NCBI GenBank assembly: GCA_036346255.1
Contig: CM070620.1
Location: forward strand, 29,509,609 to 29,573,608
Direction: 5' to 3'
From: Ampelocalamus luodianensis
Lineage: Eukaryota > Streptophyta > Magnoliopsida > Poales > Poaceae
Length of the DNA: 64,000 nt
A program made the translations under genes and the position numbers. Shown here one piece after another: positions 23,061-37,380 of this stretch (its first letter is position 1; every line of letters starts with the position of its first letter). The notes beneath the pieces are model-generated. The model did no database searches. It was not told where the DNA came from and saw only the letters and a list, made by a program, of their open reading frames with translations.

Positions 23061-23099
23061 TATTAGACATTAACAACCACTGCCTTTTGTATGGATTAG

Positions 23100-25856
23100 A
23101 TGGACAATCTAGTAACCTTGCACCATGGAGGCAGTATTGAGAAAGATGGTTATGGAAATGTGTCATTTGTTGGGATGGAAAATGTGTCCCTGCTGCTTAG
23201 TGATCGTCCGTCTTATGGTGAATTGGTCGCTAGAGCTCGTGAGGTTCTATGTTGTCATGGTAATGAGGATGGCATCTCAGTTGAAGGTGTACTTCAGTTT
23301 GGTTCTAAAGACTCTATTTTTAGGCGGATGGTCTCAATTGACTCTGAGGATCAGTGGCAAAATTATGTCAGATCGGTGATGAGGACCCAATATCAATGTT
23401 TGGATTTGTTTGTGCGGAAGTTGTCCATTGATCCCAATCCTCATGGGCATTCACCCCCTCATGGGCATTCGCCCCTTTATGGGCATTCACCAGATTTAGG
23501 TAGTCCTCCCCCTTTGGACCCCCCGTTACCCAATTGTGATGCGGATGTGAACGAGCCGGATGTGGTACCCGATGCTCAATCCGCCCCGAATGAGATTGGA
23601 ATTTCTCATCCTGCGGCCCCTCAGGAGATCCCTTTGACTCAGAACCATCCAAGTAAGTGTCGTAGTACCACTTTAGTTTACCGTTCATTAATCTATTCCT
23701 TTGTCTCAATTGCCATCGTGTGTGTGGTTGTGATGCAGTAGATGTTCCTGAAAATGATGATCGTCCTCTGTGGCACCTTGGGCAACATGGATCAATGCAG
23801 TAGGGCCTCTAACAGTGTTGATGTTCAGATTGATGATGATGAGGAGCCTTATGGGACGACTAGAGCCGTTGATTCCAATGAAGACCGGCCTGTTGCAACA
23901 TTGACACAACAAGATATTGAGCTCATCAGACAATTCTGCCCTAATCGTGATCCAACTATTGAAGAATTCGCAGACCTTAGTCATTCCCAAGGTGCTTATG
24001 CGAATGCGAGATGACGAGTTGTTAGAGGCTCTGGCAGGGATAGCATGGAAATCAAGAAGGGTTTGGTCTTCAAGGACTTAACTACATTGAGAAAGTGGTT
24101 ACAGAAGTATTTTGTGAAGCGCAAAAGGCCTTTCAAGGTTAGGCATTCCTATGTGCAGCGGCGTTACACAGTGGTGTGTGAGAAGGCCGATTGTAATTGG
24201 AGGGTGTGTGCTAGGAAATGAAGGACACAGCAAGTTCAAGATCACAAAAATCGTTGGCCCACACACTTGTGCGAATCAAACTTGAAGCGAAGCATCGCGA
24301 TTGACATCTACCCTCATTGCGAGATCACTATACTCAATCTGAAGGCAGCCCAATTTGAAGGTGAGGACAATTATGGAGATGACACGAAGATGTTCGGATA
24401 CGACATAAGGTATGGAAAAGCATGGAGGGCAAAGCGGCGAGCACGGAAGATGATATATGGGGATTGGGAGGAGGGTACGGCGATTGCGGCATTGTTCAAT
24501 GCAATGAAAGCGATTAATCGGGCATGCATTACGAGTACATCCCCAAACCAAATGAATGGAAGGATGGAAGGCGATTTTCTTCCGCGCGTGCGGTGTTTTC
24601 CATAAGTGCATCGAGGCATTCGGGCATTGTCGTCCGTCTTCTCCATTGATGGTACTTTTCTTCTTGGCAAGTACATGGGCACATTGTTGATAGCCATTTC
24701 GTTGACGCAGACAACACATTGGTCCCTCTTGCATTTGCTTTGGTGGAGAGGAGAACAAAGATAGTTGGGGATGGTTCCTGCGGCTTGTTCGGATACATGT
24801 TGTTGGTACTGGCAGGAGGTTGGTGTCATATCGGCGCAGACACGGGGCATACTTAGTCTTTGTCTGAGAGCAGATTCCGGCACGCACCTATCCATCACCG
24901 GTGGTGCACTCGGCACCTCGCGAGAATTTACTCCGTAAGGATGGTACAAAGGATAACTTTCCTCTTTTCGAGGAGGTTGCACGCCAGCTTGAGGTGTCGT
25001 TGTTCGAAGAGAAGCTGGAACAGCTCAAAACTGGAACAAACACAGAGGGTAGACAGTGGTTGAGAGGCTTGCTTAGGGAACCTGAGAAATGGACTAGGGC
25101 CTATGACCATGGTGGCTGGAGGTATGAGTTTCAGACTAGCAACATGGCTAAATCATTTAATAGTTTGCTAAAGGGTATACGTGCCATGCCCGTCAATGCA
25201 ATCGTATCATTCACCTTCTACAAGCTTGTTGCGTGGTTCAACAAGGGGCACTTGGATGCAATGGCACGACAGAGTAGTAATGAGACATGGCACCTAAACC
25301 CAAAAAGCATTTGGAGAGGGCAAAGGATAGGGCTCGCACACATGAGGTGTCATGTTTTGATCATAGTACGGGCAAGTATGAGGTCATTGAAAGGGGTGGT
25401 ACAATGGCCGATGGTGAGGTCCGGCCGTCTAGGAGTCATATTGTCGTGCTCATTGATTTCTCTTGCGTGTGGGAGAACAAGACAGTACCACTTTCCATGT
25501 TCTCACTATGTTGCGGCGACTAATCATCGCAACTATGCGTCACGAGAGCAGGATACCTAGGAGTTCAAACATTGATACCCTTGTTCTTACATGGTCTCCC
25601 GTTTTGAGCCTTACGGACGAGGGACGGTGGCCTCCTTACTCGGGTCGAAGTACATAGCCGATCCGGTTGTCGTTGGAACAAGCGTGGGAGTAGAAAGAGG
25701 ACTAGACACAAGATGGTTATGGATCAAGTTTACGAAAGGACAAGGCGAGGAAGAGCAACCCCTTTCTTACGGACCAGAGCATAACCAATGTGGCAAATGC
25801 GCAGACTTGGCCATAATTCTCGTACTTGTCATCGCCACTTAGTCGAGTGCAAATAA
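23100..25856 (+). pseudogene. MuDR-type transposase, frameshifted
   Basis: ATG at 23100 opens an N-terminal PB1-like domain typical of plant MULE transposases, followed by three 18-bp repeats encoding HGHSP near 23440-23490. An intron with donor CCAA|GTAAGT at 23653 follows. A MuDR DNA-binding domain (about 24010-24215) has 'FKDLTTLRKWLQKYFVKRK' and the cysteines of 'VCEKADCNWRVC'. The catalytic MULE domain starts near 24500 and includes an IDGTFL-like first aspartate near 24640. The C-terminal half (24901-25560) has a SWIM-type zinc site with 'YHFPCSHYVAA', and the end carries a broken CCHC knuckle 'CGKC...GHNSRTCH' with stop at 25854-25856. The frame shifts near 23800, 24010, 24220, 24550, 24640, 25290, 25470 and 25815, so no full-length enzyme can be made. 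Domain order matches autonomous Mutator-like elements. Confidence 0.88.
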
Positions 25857-25958
25857 ATAATTATCAAGGGTTTATTAATTACTAACTTCGTATTTATTTC
25901 ACTCTTGTACTAAATTTTACATTTCTTGTAACTAACATCCGCTATTTATGTTTGCGGG

Positions 25959-28298
25959 ATGGCGCAGTTCCACCTCTGGATCCAGTACTACGAGGAGCAC
26001 CACCGAGGACGTCGATCGCGAGGGGTGGTAATGCCAACACATGTTTGTATGTCTCTATATTTCATTTTTCGATGGATTCATATTAAATAATTGTAATCTT
26101 TGCGAGGCGCCTCTTCGTCCTCGAATCCATGACGGGTTCGAGGACATGCGTCTGACGACGGTACACTCCTCTACTTCGAGGGCTGGCACGGGCGTCGATC
26201 GTTCGAGTTCGTCGTGGGTTGCCCGTCATCAACCCCGCGGCGATCACGGCTTTGGTTGATGGTACATTGACTAACAAACCCATGCACTACCACCGTTTTG
26301 GTGTTCATTTATGTAGTGACCTTAGTACTCCTTTATGTTTGTGCGGTGGAGGCGAAACTCACGATTTCCACCTACCTTGCGGTGAGATGACTATTACGCT
26401 CGGACGCGCGAGGTTTCTTGGTCTCGTGTTCGGGCCGTCCGATTCTGGGACAGTCGGTCCGACGGTTGGAGAGCGAGTGGAGGCCTTCCTTGGGAGAGAG
26501 CTTCCTCGAGAGACACCGCTTCCCGCACCTCGGGGTTCTTATCGATTGGCTCGAGCAGCTTGCTCGGTGCCGGACAATGCAACCGAGAGCGGTCACCTAC
26601 TGCTGCAGAGCTTGGATCCTACACTTGTTTGGGTGTGTTCTCTTTCGACGCGACGGAGACAACGCGTCATGGATGTACCTCCCTTGCTTGCCCGATCGAC
26701 ATGGCGGGGTGGCTACGGTGGGCTTCCGGAGTTTTGTCCTTCCTCTACCGCCACTTGTGCTCGGCTTGTCGGCGGTCTTCTCAGCACGCGTCGATCGGCG
26801 GCTGTGTGTACCTTCTGCAGCTTTGGATGTGGTCTCGTGTACCAGTTGGTCGGCCGACAGTTCTTCCTCCTCGTGCGTGGTTTGCAGTGGCCAACCCTCG
26901 ACACCGACCGACGGTTGCCCACCTTTGGGACCAGGTTCGAGTTCCGTTTGCGAGGGCGAGACGCGCGTACGTTGAGTACGCCAACGAGCTTGACACACTT
27001 ACGGCTTCGATGGTGAGTTCATTGCATTTTCATTTCACATTTTCATTCAGTCTTTCGATACAATCTTTCTTACAATACCTAAACACCTTTTGTACGCAGG
27101 TCACTTGGGAACCTTACGAGGCGGCAGTGGTCGGCTTTGACCGAGCACGATGTGCAGCGTGGACGAGGACCTGTACATGATGAGGTGTCCGCTGATCTGC
27201 TTCTACGCTGTTGAGTACCACCTGCCACATAGAGTTGCACGCCAGTTTGGCCTCAGGCAGGAGTGGCCAGTGGAGCCATTCTCGACGTCTGTGGAGTTGC
27301 ACAAGTAAGTGGCGTACGCTACTTTTTTTGGTCCTTTGTATACATAACTACTAATTCACTATATTTGCAATCGATGATGTATATATTGCGGGATCGATCG
27401 TCGAAGCGTAAAAGACGAGCAGACTTCGAGGCGTTGCACCGTGAGCACATAGACGTGTGGGGACTCCTCCATGAGAACGTCTATGCCAATGAGCACCCGC
27501 ACACGAACTACAACTTCCGTGCATACCTTTCTTGGTACCTTGGTGTGACACGGACAAAGTTGAAGGTGCAATGGACCGAAGCGGACTACGCTGACATGGA
27601 GTCTTCTGCTGATGAAGACACTTCCTACGACCTTGCGACTCGGGGAGGGCGTTGGTGGAGGCTGCGCGATCTTAGATCAGTGGTAATGTCACTTCTAACC
27701 TTTTCTTGCAATCAATCATAGCGCTAATGTTATTTGCATCGCACTAACCGAGTAACCATATGTTAACAATGTGTGCGGGGCAACACGTTGAGGTGATCCG
27801 TGCTTGACCTAGGCGTTTCCGAGGGCGAGTCGATGAGGCGACACTCAACAACTTTCTTGGAGTAAGTCTTTCAATACATGGCAATCAAAATATAAACTTG
27901 TAACCAATTATGACATTTGTGAACTAACAAAATGATGATGAACCGCAGAGACTTGCGAGGCGGCCACGCAGTCGCCTTGCCGTTGTGGTTGCGGGACGCG
28001 AGCACCGATGGGCGTCCACGTGCCACGAGACATCTTCGGACGCAGCATCAAACCGTAGGCACGGGCACTTCTTCACACGGAGGTACAACCGGAGGCGAGC
28101 TCGTCCCGGGCGACCGGGGATACTTTGAGGACTTGGTGGCGAGGAGGAGGACGAGGCCGAGGAGATTGGACCGTCTCGGCTCAGTGCTCCTTCGACACGG
28201 CCTTCGCGGCGATCACCGCGTAGGCACCGACGTCCGCGTGACCCTTACACTCCGTGCACCGACGCTCTTGGTGGAAAGGGCAAGGCTAGGAGGCGATG
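25959..28298 (+). pseudogene. Plant mobile domain (MAIN/MAIL-like) protein of the MULE, frameshifted
   Basis: A likely start at 25959 begins MAQFHLWIQYYEEHH and runs to a donor near 26027. The region from 26219 encodes the core of the plant mobile domain (aminotransferase-like family, PF10536): 'PAAITALVD' followed by 'FHLPCGEMTITL', where the family reads T-F-H-L-P-x-G-E-M-T-x-T-L. Later segments near 26940-27300 read 'FARARRAYVEYANELD', 'VTWEPY' and 'YHLPHRVARQFGL', usual in the C-terminal half of such proteins. A Ser/Arg/Pro-rich tail ends at TGA 28296-28298. Several frame changes and probable introns interrupt it. The domain is known from host silencing factors MAIN/MAIL1 and from plant transposons; its transposon role is not established. 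It lies 100 bp downstream of the transposase in the same orientation. Confidence 0.82.
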
Positions 28299-28725
28299 AG
28301 GGCTGTGTTTATGTACCTTGTATGGACTTTTATGGACTATTTGGACTTTTGGATTGTTGTTTCCACTATTCGTGTGGTATTTTGATGAATATATGCTCGT
28401 ATGATATATTTGTGTCATATTGTTAAATGTGGATGGTCAGAAAACAGGGGAAACTCGCGAATTTTTCCGTGATTATATGCGAGTAGTGATTATATGTGGG
28501 ACCAAAGGAACGTGTGCTTACTTGTTGGTCGCGACCAAAAGTTACCGAAATATATAGGCATAGTGACAAAAAAACAAATCATGCTACTGACATGTTCAAG
28601 TTTAACAATATACTCACATGCACATCTTGAAAAAGTGCATTACATGACAAGAGTACAACAAAATAACAAGTCCAAGAAATGATAACATTGTTCATTATTA
28701 AACCATAACTACTAAGTCTAGCACA
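28299..28725. other. Convergent spacer between MULE genes
   Basis: AT-rich sequence between the end of the forward mobile-domain gene and the end of the minus-strand gene. It probably holds both 3' ends. No other feature was seen. Confidence 0.5.
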
Positions 28726-29401
28726 CTACCGAGTGCAACGAGGCCACTTTCCCTTCCTCAAAGCATCCGGATCCTCCTCCATTGGAGCCTTAGCACGCGA
28801 ACGCGCTCAAGCCTCCTCTCTCCTCTCCCCTATGCTTAGTTGCCGCCTCATTTTCACCTCTTCCTCGCGCTCCTTTTCTCTGCCTCCTCTTTGCGTGTCT
28901 TCTCCAATGACTCCTCGCTCCGCATCCCACTTCTTGATCCCTCCATATGTCGCTTGTCCTCCTCCTTGATCTCGGTGTCGATCCACCGCTCAAAGTCACA
29001 TAGCGGTGGAGGTTCTGCAAAACATGGGTGCATTAAGCACGTAATGAAATGTTATCGATTCATCGCAAGAACAAAGAAAAAGCCACTAATTTCTCACCAA
29101 CAACCAATGCGGATCTGTTGAGGTGTAGGGTCAAAGGCATAATTGTGACACATCCAATACCTCTGCACAGACGTGTCCTCCTCATCGATCTCGCCACCTA
29201 CAAGCATCACCGCAGAGCACATGGGCACTGAACGCCACTAGGCGATGGCAAGCGAGCGAACGCATTGCCCACCGGTGTTGCCTAATCCGAAATACAACAA
29301 ATTGTATGAACCTTACATAATATGAACTACATATTACCGACAAATTAGAATACGATGGACAAAGATTACCTTGGTTTACTAGCTTTACCACGCCTCGGCA
29401 T
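28726..29401 (-). pseudogene. Third MULE gene, minus strand, charged C-terminus
   Basis: On the minus strand an ATG at 29401 starts MPRRGKASKPR and reaches a donor AAG|GTAATC at 29370. A second exon follows an acceptor CGGATTAG near 29286 and encodes 'RQHRWAMRSLACHRL', but its frame then breaks; the sense text resumes in another frame as 'VGGEIDEEDTSVQRYWMCHN'. A third exon (about 29015-28726) encodes 'PPPLCDFERWIDTEI' and a long Glu/Arg/Lys-rich coiled-coil-like tail ending KGKWPRCTR and a stop at 28728-28726. I recognise it as a recurring type of protein accompanying grass transposons, from memory, but I know no function for it. It faces the transposase gene convergently, like mudrB faces mudrA in maize MuDR, though no homology to MURB is claimed. 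Confidence 0.6.
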
Positions 29402-29744
29402 CCTAACGATGGGAGAAACAGAGGCGACAGACGTAACTAAGGTTCCATAATACACAATACGAATCAATAAAACAAGTGAGACTAATTGCTTCAAACCCTA
29501 GGTCATGACTAACCTAATTTTGCATAATACACATGATATAGACCAAATCAATGCGTAAAAAGTGAGGAGGACAAAGAGGATACCTTGCTCTCGGTTGTAT
29601 GGATCAATTCAAGTTTCCACGGTGAAAATTGGTGATTCGAAAAGTTCGTGGGTTGGGTTGAGTGAAAACCCGAGAGAGAGAGGAAGAAATAGAGCAAGGC
29701 TCGGGCGGTATATAATTGAGCTCGTGGCGAGATGCGTGGCGAGG

Positions 29745-29910
29745 TCGGCGCCATGAGTCACTGGCGCCGAGGTAACACATCTCGGCGCCATGAGTCATGG
29801 CGCCGAGGCACCGCCACGTTGGTCGCCTCGGCGCTGGGGTTCGGTACCTCGGCGCCGTGACTCATGGCGCCGAGATGTCTTAGCTCGGCGCCGTGAGTCA
29901 CGGCGCCGAC
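29745..29910. repeat. Right array of TGA(C/G)TCA-centred palindromes
   Basis: Four copies of the same near-palindrome as at the left end, near 29748, 29782, 29850 and 29884, with arms CGGCGCC and core TGAGTCA or TGACTCA. The two arrays are not exact mirror images, so copy number has changed since the arms formed. Confidence 0.85.
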
Positions 29911-30000
29911 CCCCTGGGTCCAAAACCGGAAATAAGACTAGCAGGGGTATAAATGTGAGTTTTTTTACGAAAAAAGGACTAAATTGTAAAAAATTCGGCC
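29837..30000 (-). repeat. Right TIR of the Mutator-like element
   Basis: Reverse complement of the left TIR, ending ...AAATTGTAAAAAATTCGGCC at 30000 and followed directly by the 10-bp target duplication. Two single-base differences are visible within the outer 60 bp relative to the left end. Confidence 0.9.
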
Positions 30001-30010
30001 GGACCGGACC

Positions 30011-30924
30011 GAACCCGTTTGGGCGTGGCTAGACCAGTCGCACCGCGAACCAAAGCAGATCGTGTACCGGGTCAGAGTTACACGAGCGCCGCCCACCACG
30101 GTCACGCACCAGGGAGGGAGGGAGGGAGCACAGCGAGCCCACGCCGCGTGACGGCCGTCAGTGCCAGGGTCCACCGGTCCAGGGAGGCCTGCGGTGCGGG
30201 GTCTCAGCCGAGATAACGCCGTCAAGGCATCACTCCCCTTCACGCTTGCCGTCGCGTTGGGCCGTGGCGAGGGAGGATGGGCCCACGCGTCGCACGGCAG
30301 TGACGCGGCAGAGGTGTCGCGATTAATGCGTGTCCTCCTTGCCGGTGGCACCCTACTGCTAGCGCCAACCGCATCTCATCGCGGCAACAAGCAAAACACC
30401 CTCATATGGAGTATAATTAAATGGGGCTGACTATAGCACAACCGACTGAAAACTAGAAAAAAAAACTCGGTCACCATCCAACGGTTTCTGTTTTTTTTTT
30501 TTCTATTATGTTTTGTGTTTATTCAGTTGCTGGACTTTTGTTGTCTTTCAACTGGACTAAAACTGATGCTTAACAGGTATAATTTATTTTCTACCAGCCT
30601 GTTAAGGGTATACTTGCTTATGGGCTGCAATTTAAAGGCCCGCTTGCTTGTTCTTCTGGCTATATTGCACATTTTGATAGATCACATAATACGACATTAA
30701 GTTGTGTTGTTTTGTATGGGCTATTGCATATTCTGATATCTCCTACTAAAGATGACACTCATTTAACAAATTCTAATGACTTCACTTGCACATAATCTAA
30801 TAGATTATACAATACCGTATGAGAACACAAAATAGGCACTGGATATGATATGAGACAGTAAACAAAATACATGTTTTTTTTTTACAAAAGGTGTAATATA
30901 GCTAAAATTAATCCATGTTGAACA
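30011..30924. other. Intergenic DNA right of the Mutator-like element
   Basis: A GC-rich stretch (30011-30380), continuous in composition with 21600-21696, changes to AT-rich DNA. It contains a 'gagggagggagggag' run near 30112-30127. No gene was recognised. Confidence 0.35.
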
Positions 30925-31180
30925 AAAAAAAACTAATCTAATCAATACAAAAAAATTGCTAACCTTGATGAACCCCTTACAAAACAAAGAAAATAACAAA
31001 TTAATCTATTCTACAAAAAATATCCTAAACTTGTTGACCTCCTTACAAATTAGGGGAAAAAAAGAGATTAATCTATCCTAGACAAAAACAATTCTTAACT
31101 TGTTGAACCCCTTACAAAAGGCAGACACATAAGATATTAACCTATACTTACAAAAAAAAAAATACCTTGGTGATCCCCTA
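30925..31180. repeat. Four degenerate ~70-bp tandem units
   Basis: Units contain 'ttaatctat(t/c)cta', a run of A with 'tcctaaacttgttga' and 'accccttacaaa'. Starts are near 30930, 30998, 31065 and 31130. The last unit is the most diverged. No coding sense is seen. Confidence 0.65.
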
Positions 31181-31422
31181 GGAATAATCCAACTACAGTA
31201 CAAGTTTTTATCAAGTTAAGTTTAATACTTGATTAGAAGTACTATCCACCATGTAATAAAAAAAATAGAAGCAAATAGTAGTTGCACACCCAATGAACTA
31301 AAATTGCAGACTATCTAACACTGAAATTTAATTAAAATGGTCTTCAAGTTGATATCTACTTTGTATTTTCAAGGAGAATATCTAGTTACGGCGACCTAGT
31401 TCACATTCTCTCTTGACAAGTT

Positions 31423-31559
31423 AGAGCTCTAGTTCAAGCTCCATTGCCAAATCAAGGCCATTTCCACCTGATACAATCGAAGCCAAGTTTTTGGCTGCTG
31501 ATATCACTTGAAACCAAGTCTGGTAGGAGTGTAGCTTATCTTGCCACATTTTCGCAAAC
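31423..31559 (-). CDS. Isolated terminal-exon candidate, unknown gene
   Basis: On the minus strand an acceptor CTTTCCAG precedes a 137-bp open exon that ends with TAA at 31425-31423. It encodes about 45 residues starting FAKMWQDKLHSYQTW, then an AAKNLASIVSGG stretch and an ELELEL end. Codon use and residue mix look protein-like rather than random, in an AT-rich setting. No matching upstream exon was found between 31560 and 33660, so it may be a gene relic or the last exon of a small gene with unrecognised exons. The family is not recognised. Confidence 0.3.
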
Positions 31560-33661
31560 CTGGAAAGGGGTTATCTGTTTGTTAGAAAGGGCTAGCACTG
31601 AATGAGAAATAACTAGAATTTAAGAGGGAAAGCCAATTAGAATAGCAATCAGAAACTTCAGTCTTTACCAAGGATCATGTATCCATAATTCAACATAGAA
31701 TATGCAAGAGTCTAACACACTCTTTGAACAATCCTAGATATAAATGCATGATTCCCCCCTTCCCCAAGTCATTGAATTTAAATGTGAGAATAACTACACT
31801 ATTCAGTTCACAATGCATAACAGCGAAGTAACATTTGAGACTTAGTAAGGCCATGATTCCATTTCTAAACTAAGAACTATGAATTATATACTAGGGGATT
31901 TAATGTAAACATTGAACTCTAACTTGCGTTAATAGAAACAAGGCATACTAATTACTAAACTCTAAAACATGGTATGAACTTACACATACTACCTTGTATA
32001 GGTAGTATATACTAGGGGATTTGGTTCCCAGACTAAGATATAAGGCTGGCATGCTGTGTGAGTAGAGGTATTCATGGTCTGTTTGGTCCGAGGTGAATCA
32101 AACTAAATTATAGTAATGCTAATGAAAATTGACCACGTTTGGTTTGCTACCAATATTTGATAATGCTAACAAAAAATTGTGGTAACATCAACGAAACCTA
32201 ATGTCACATGCAGGCAATCCGAGGGTGAGAAAATCGCTCACTAAAATTTTGGTAAAACCAAAAATTTAATTTAACCGCAATCCAAACAACAAGATTCATT
32301 TTACCATATTTTAGTTTTGGCTAAGTCTTTGCTATGCAAAATTTTGGCTTGGAGCCTTAGAGCCATGAACAAGACAGCCCTAGTTTAGTTTAATGCCTGC
32401 CGCTTTGCGAGGTGATTAGATCAGCTATAATTAACCACCAAGTGGATGAGGGCAGGATTAGTTTTTCGCTAATTAGCCCCATAATTGATAACGAGGCTCT
32501 ATCGGAGTGTCCATTGATTGGCTGACTGGTCGGTGGTGGGGAGCTGAGGAGCAGCTGGACCTAGGGAGAGGGCGCAGAAATTGCACCAACCGACCAAAGC
32601 TTGTGCCTGTGGAATCTCTCTCTCTGACTCTCTCCCTCACCTTGAGAATTTATCTTTTATTTTTTGTCGGCTGGTCTTTTTTTGGTCTTGAATATATCTC
32701 ACTCTCACGGTGGTGCAGCATGGTCATAATAAAATCGCTATAGATTCTTATCAGAAATGGTAGCACCATCGCGAGTTTGTGGCCATTGTGTTTCATGAAA
32801 GGTGCTCTTTTTCTTTGTCGATTACAAGTAAGACACACGCGCATCATATGCATAAATCTGTGACCTCGTAGAATCCCTACCGCATTTGCATGCACGTAAA
32901 GATAGATATCAGGATTTGATTGAACTTTAGTTGGTGAAATCATACACCCACAACTTTACCCCACTAATATGTCATTCCCTAGGTAGGGCGCTCTGCCAAT
33001 CGTCGGTAGAGATATCGTGGCTGAAGTGTGATGCACTCTTGATATTAATTGGAGTATATATTATTAATCTTGATACCATATTTCTTGGGGATTAGTGGAG
33101 GGGCCAACGTCGATCCCAACTCGTTGTTCCTTGATTGTCATCAGCAGTGGTTGCTTAATAAGGTGGTACTAAAACGTCTAGGGGGCACTCACAGCCAGCC
33201 TAAGATCGATGTAGGATGTATCCTACCAAAATTTTTTTTCAGAGAATTAAAACTAGTCTCCACCAATTCTCCAACCCAAATTAACCTGGCTTAGTGGGTA
33301 AGAAGACTACAGTGTACAATTGATCCTTGATCCTGTTTCGCATCAAATGCATCCGATATCGGCCGGGTGCAGGGTGCATGGTGCCTGAACTGAACCCGCT
33401 AAGATCCGACAAGTAGAGCTGGGAGAGCCTGGGACGCACGGCGAGGTGGTGCTCCTGTTGGGCGGTCAAAGCTGCGTGGGTGGCTGCAGGTATCATCAGG
33501 ATCCAGGTGGGCCACCTGTCGGTGACCCCAAAGATTCCCTGGAGGGATGGGGATGGGCGCCAACCGCGGCACGTGGACTGTTCGCTACGAACCGATCAAC
33601 TCGTACATGCATATACAGAGAATATCACGTGCATCCCACGTCCGACATTTGTACGTACATA
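31560..33661. other. Intergenic DNA
   Basis: AT-rich sequence without convincing genes. A stretch near 32075-32385 ('gtctgtttggtcc' ... 'tggcttggagcc') has the composition of a worn MITE but no clean inverted ends. A CT-rich patch lies near 32615-32640. Confidence 0.35.
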
Positions 33662-33794
33662 GGATGGTACATTCTGTAGCCATCCAAAATTTAAAGATGG
33701 AACTCGTTTGCATTTGAAAGGTATGAAAAATATATCTTCCAAATATAATCGAGTTTGATCTCCAAATTTTATATGGCTACAGAATGTACCATCC
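33662..33794. mobile_element. Foldback MITE, about 133 bp
   Basis: Nearly the entire element is one inverted repeat. The left arm starts GGATGGTACATTCTGTAGCC and the right arm, read inward, starts GGATGGTACATTCTGTAGCC too. Similarity continues through 'aaaattt', 'agat', 'aactcg' and 'tattt' to the centre near 33728. The target duplication is unclear; TA/TTA next to the ends is possible. Such an element would form a long RNA hairpin if transcribed. Confidence 0.75.
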
Positions 33795-37180
<3,386 letters not shown>

Positions 37181-37380
37181 GGAGATGTATCTAGTGCTAA
37201 TGGGTAATTCAGTGCTAAGGTGCAAATACCAATCTTGACCGTTGGATCTGAATCTTGACCGTTGGATGTGGAAGCATGCAGAGTGTTGAATGAAGGTGTA
37301 TTAGAGGTGGGAGCATGCAAGGTGATTAAATGGTTTGGAGGTGGAAGCCTGCATTAATCTTGGTTGTTCAATCCAGATCC
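37181..37380. mobile_element. Left part of a MITE split by the copia element
   Basis: It starts GGAGATGTATCTAGTGCTAA next to a TA repeat. The mirror end lies at 50329-50396, where the minus strand reads GGGGACGTATCTAGTGCTAA next to another TA repeat. Both ends continue with 'ggtaattcagtgctaaggtgc' and 'aatcttgaccgtt'. The left part also repeats 'aatcttgaccgttggat' twice. Confidence 0.8.

Larger units (their letters stand above)
21707..30000. mobile_element. Autonomous-type Mutator-like element (8.3 kb) with three genes
   Basis: The ends are inverted repeats of about 164 bp (21707-21869 and 29837-30000), both starting GGCCGAATTTTTTACAATTT and differing at only a few positions over the outer 130 bp. 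A perfect 10-bp direct repeat GGACCGGACC flanks the element at 21697-21706 and 30001-30010, as expected for Mutator-like elements (usually 8-11 bp). Inside are a MuDR-type transposase gene and a plant mobile domain gene, both forward, and a third gene on the minus strand. All three carry frameshifts, so the copy is no longer autonomous, although its clean termini suggest it could still respond to transposase in trans. Confidence 0.93.
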
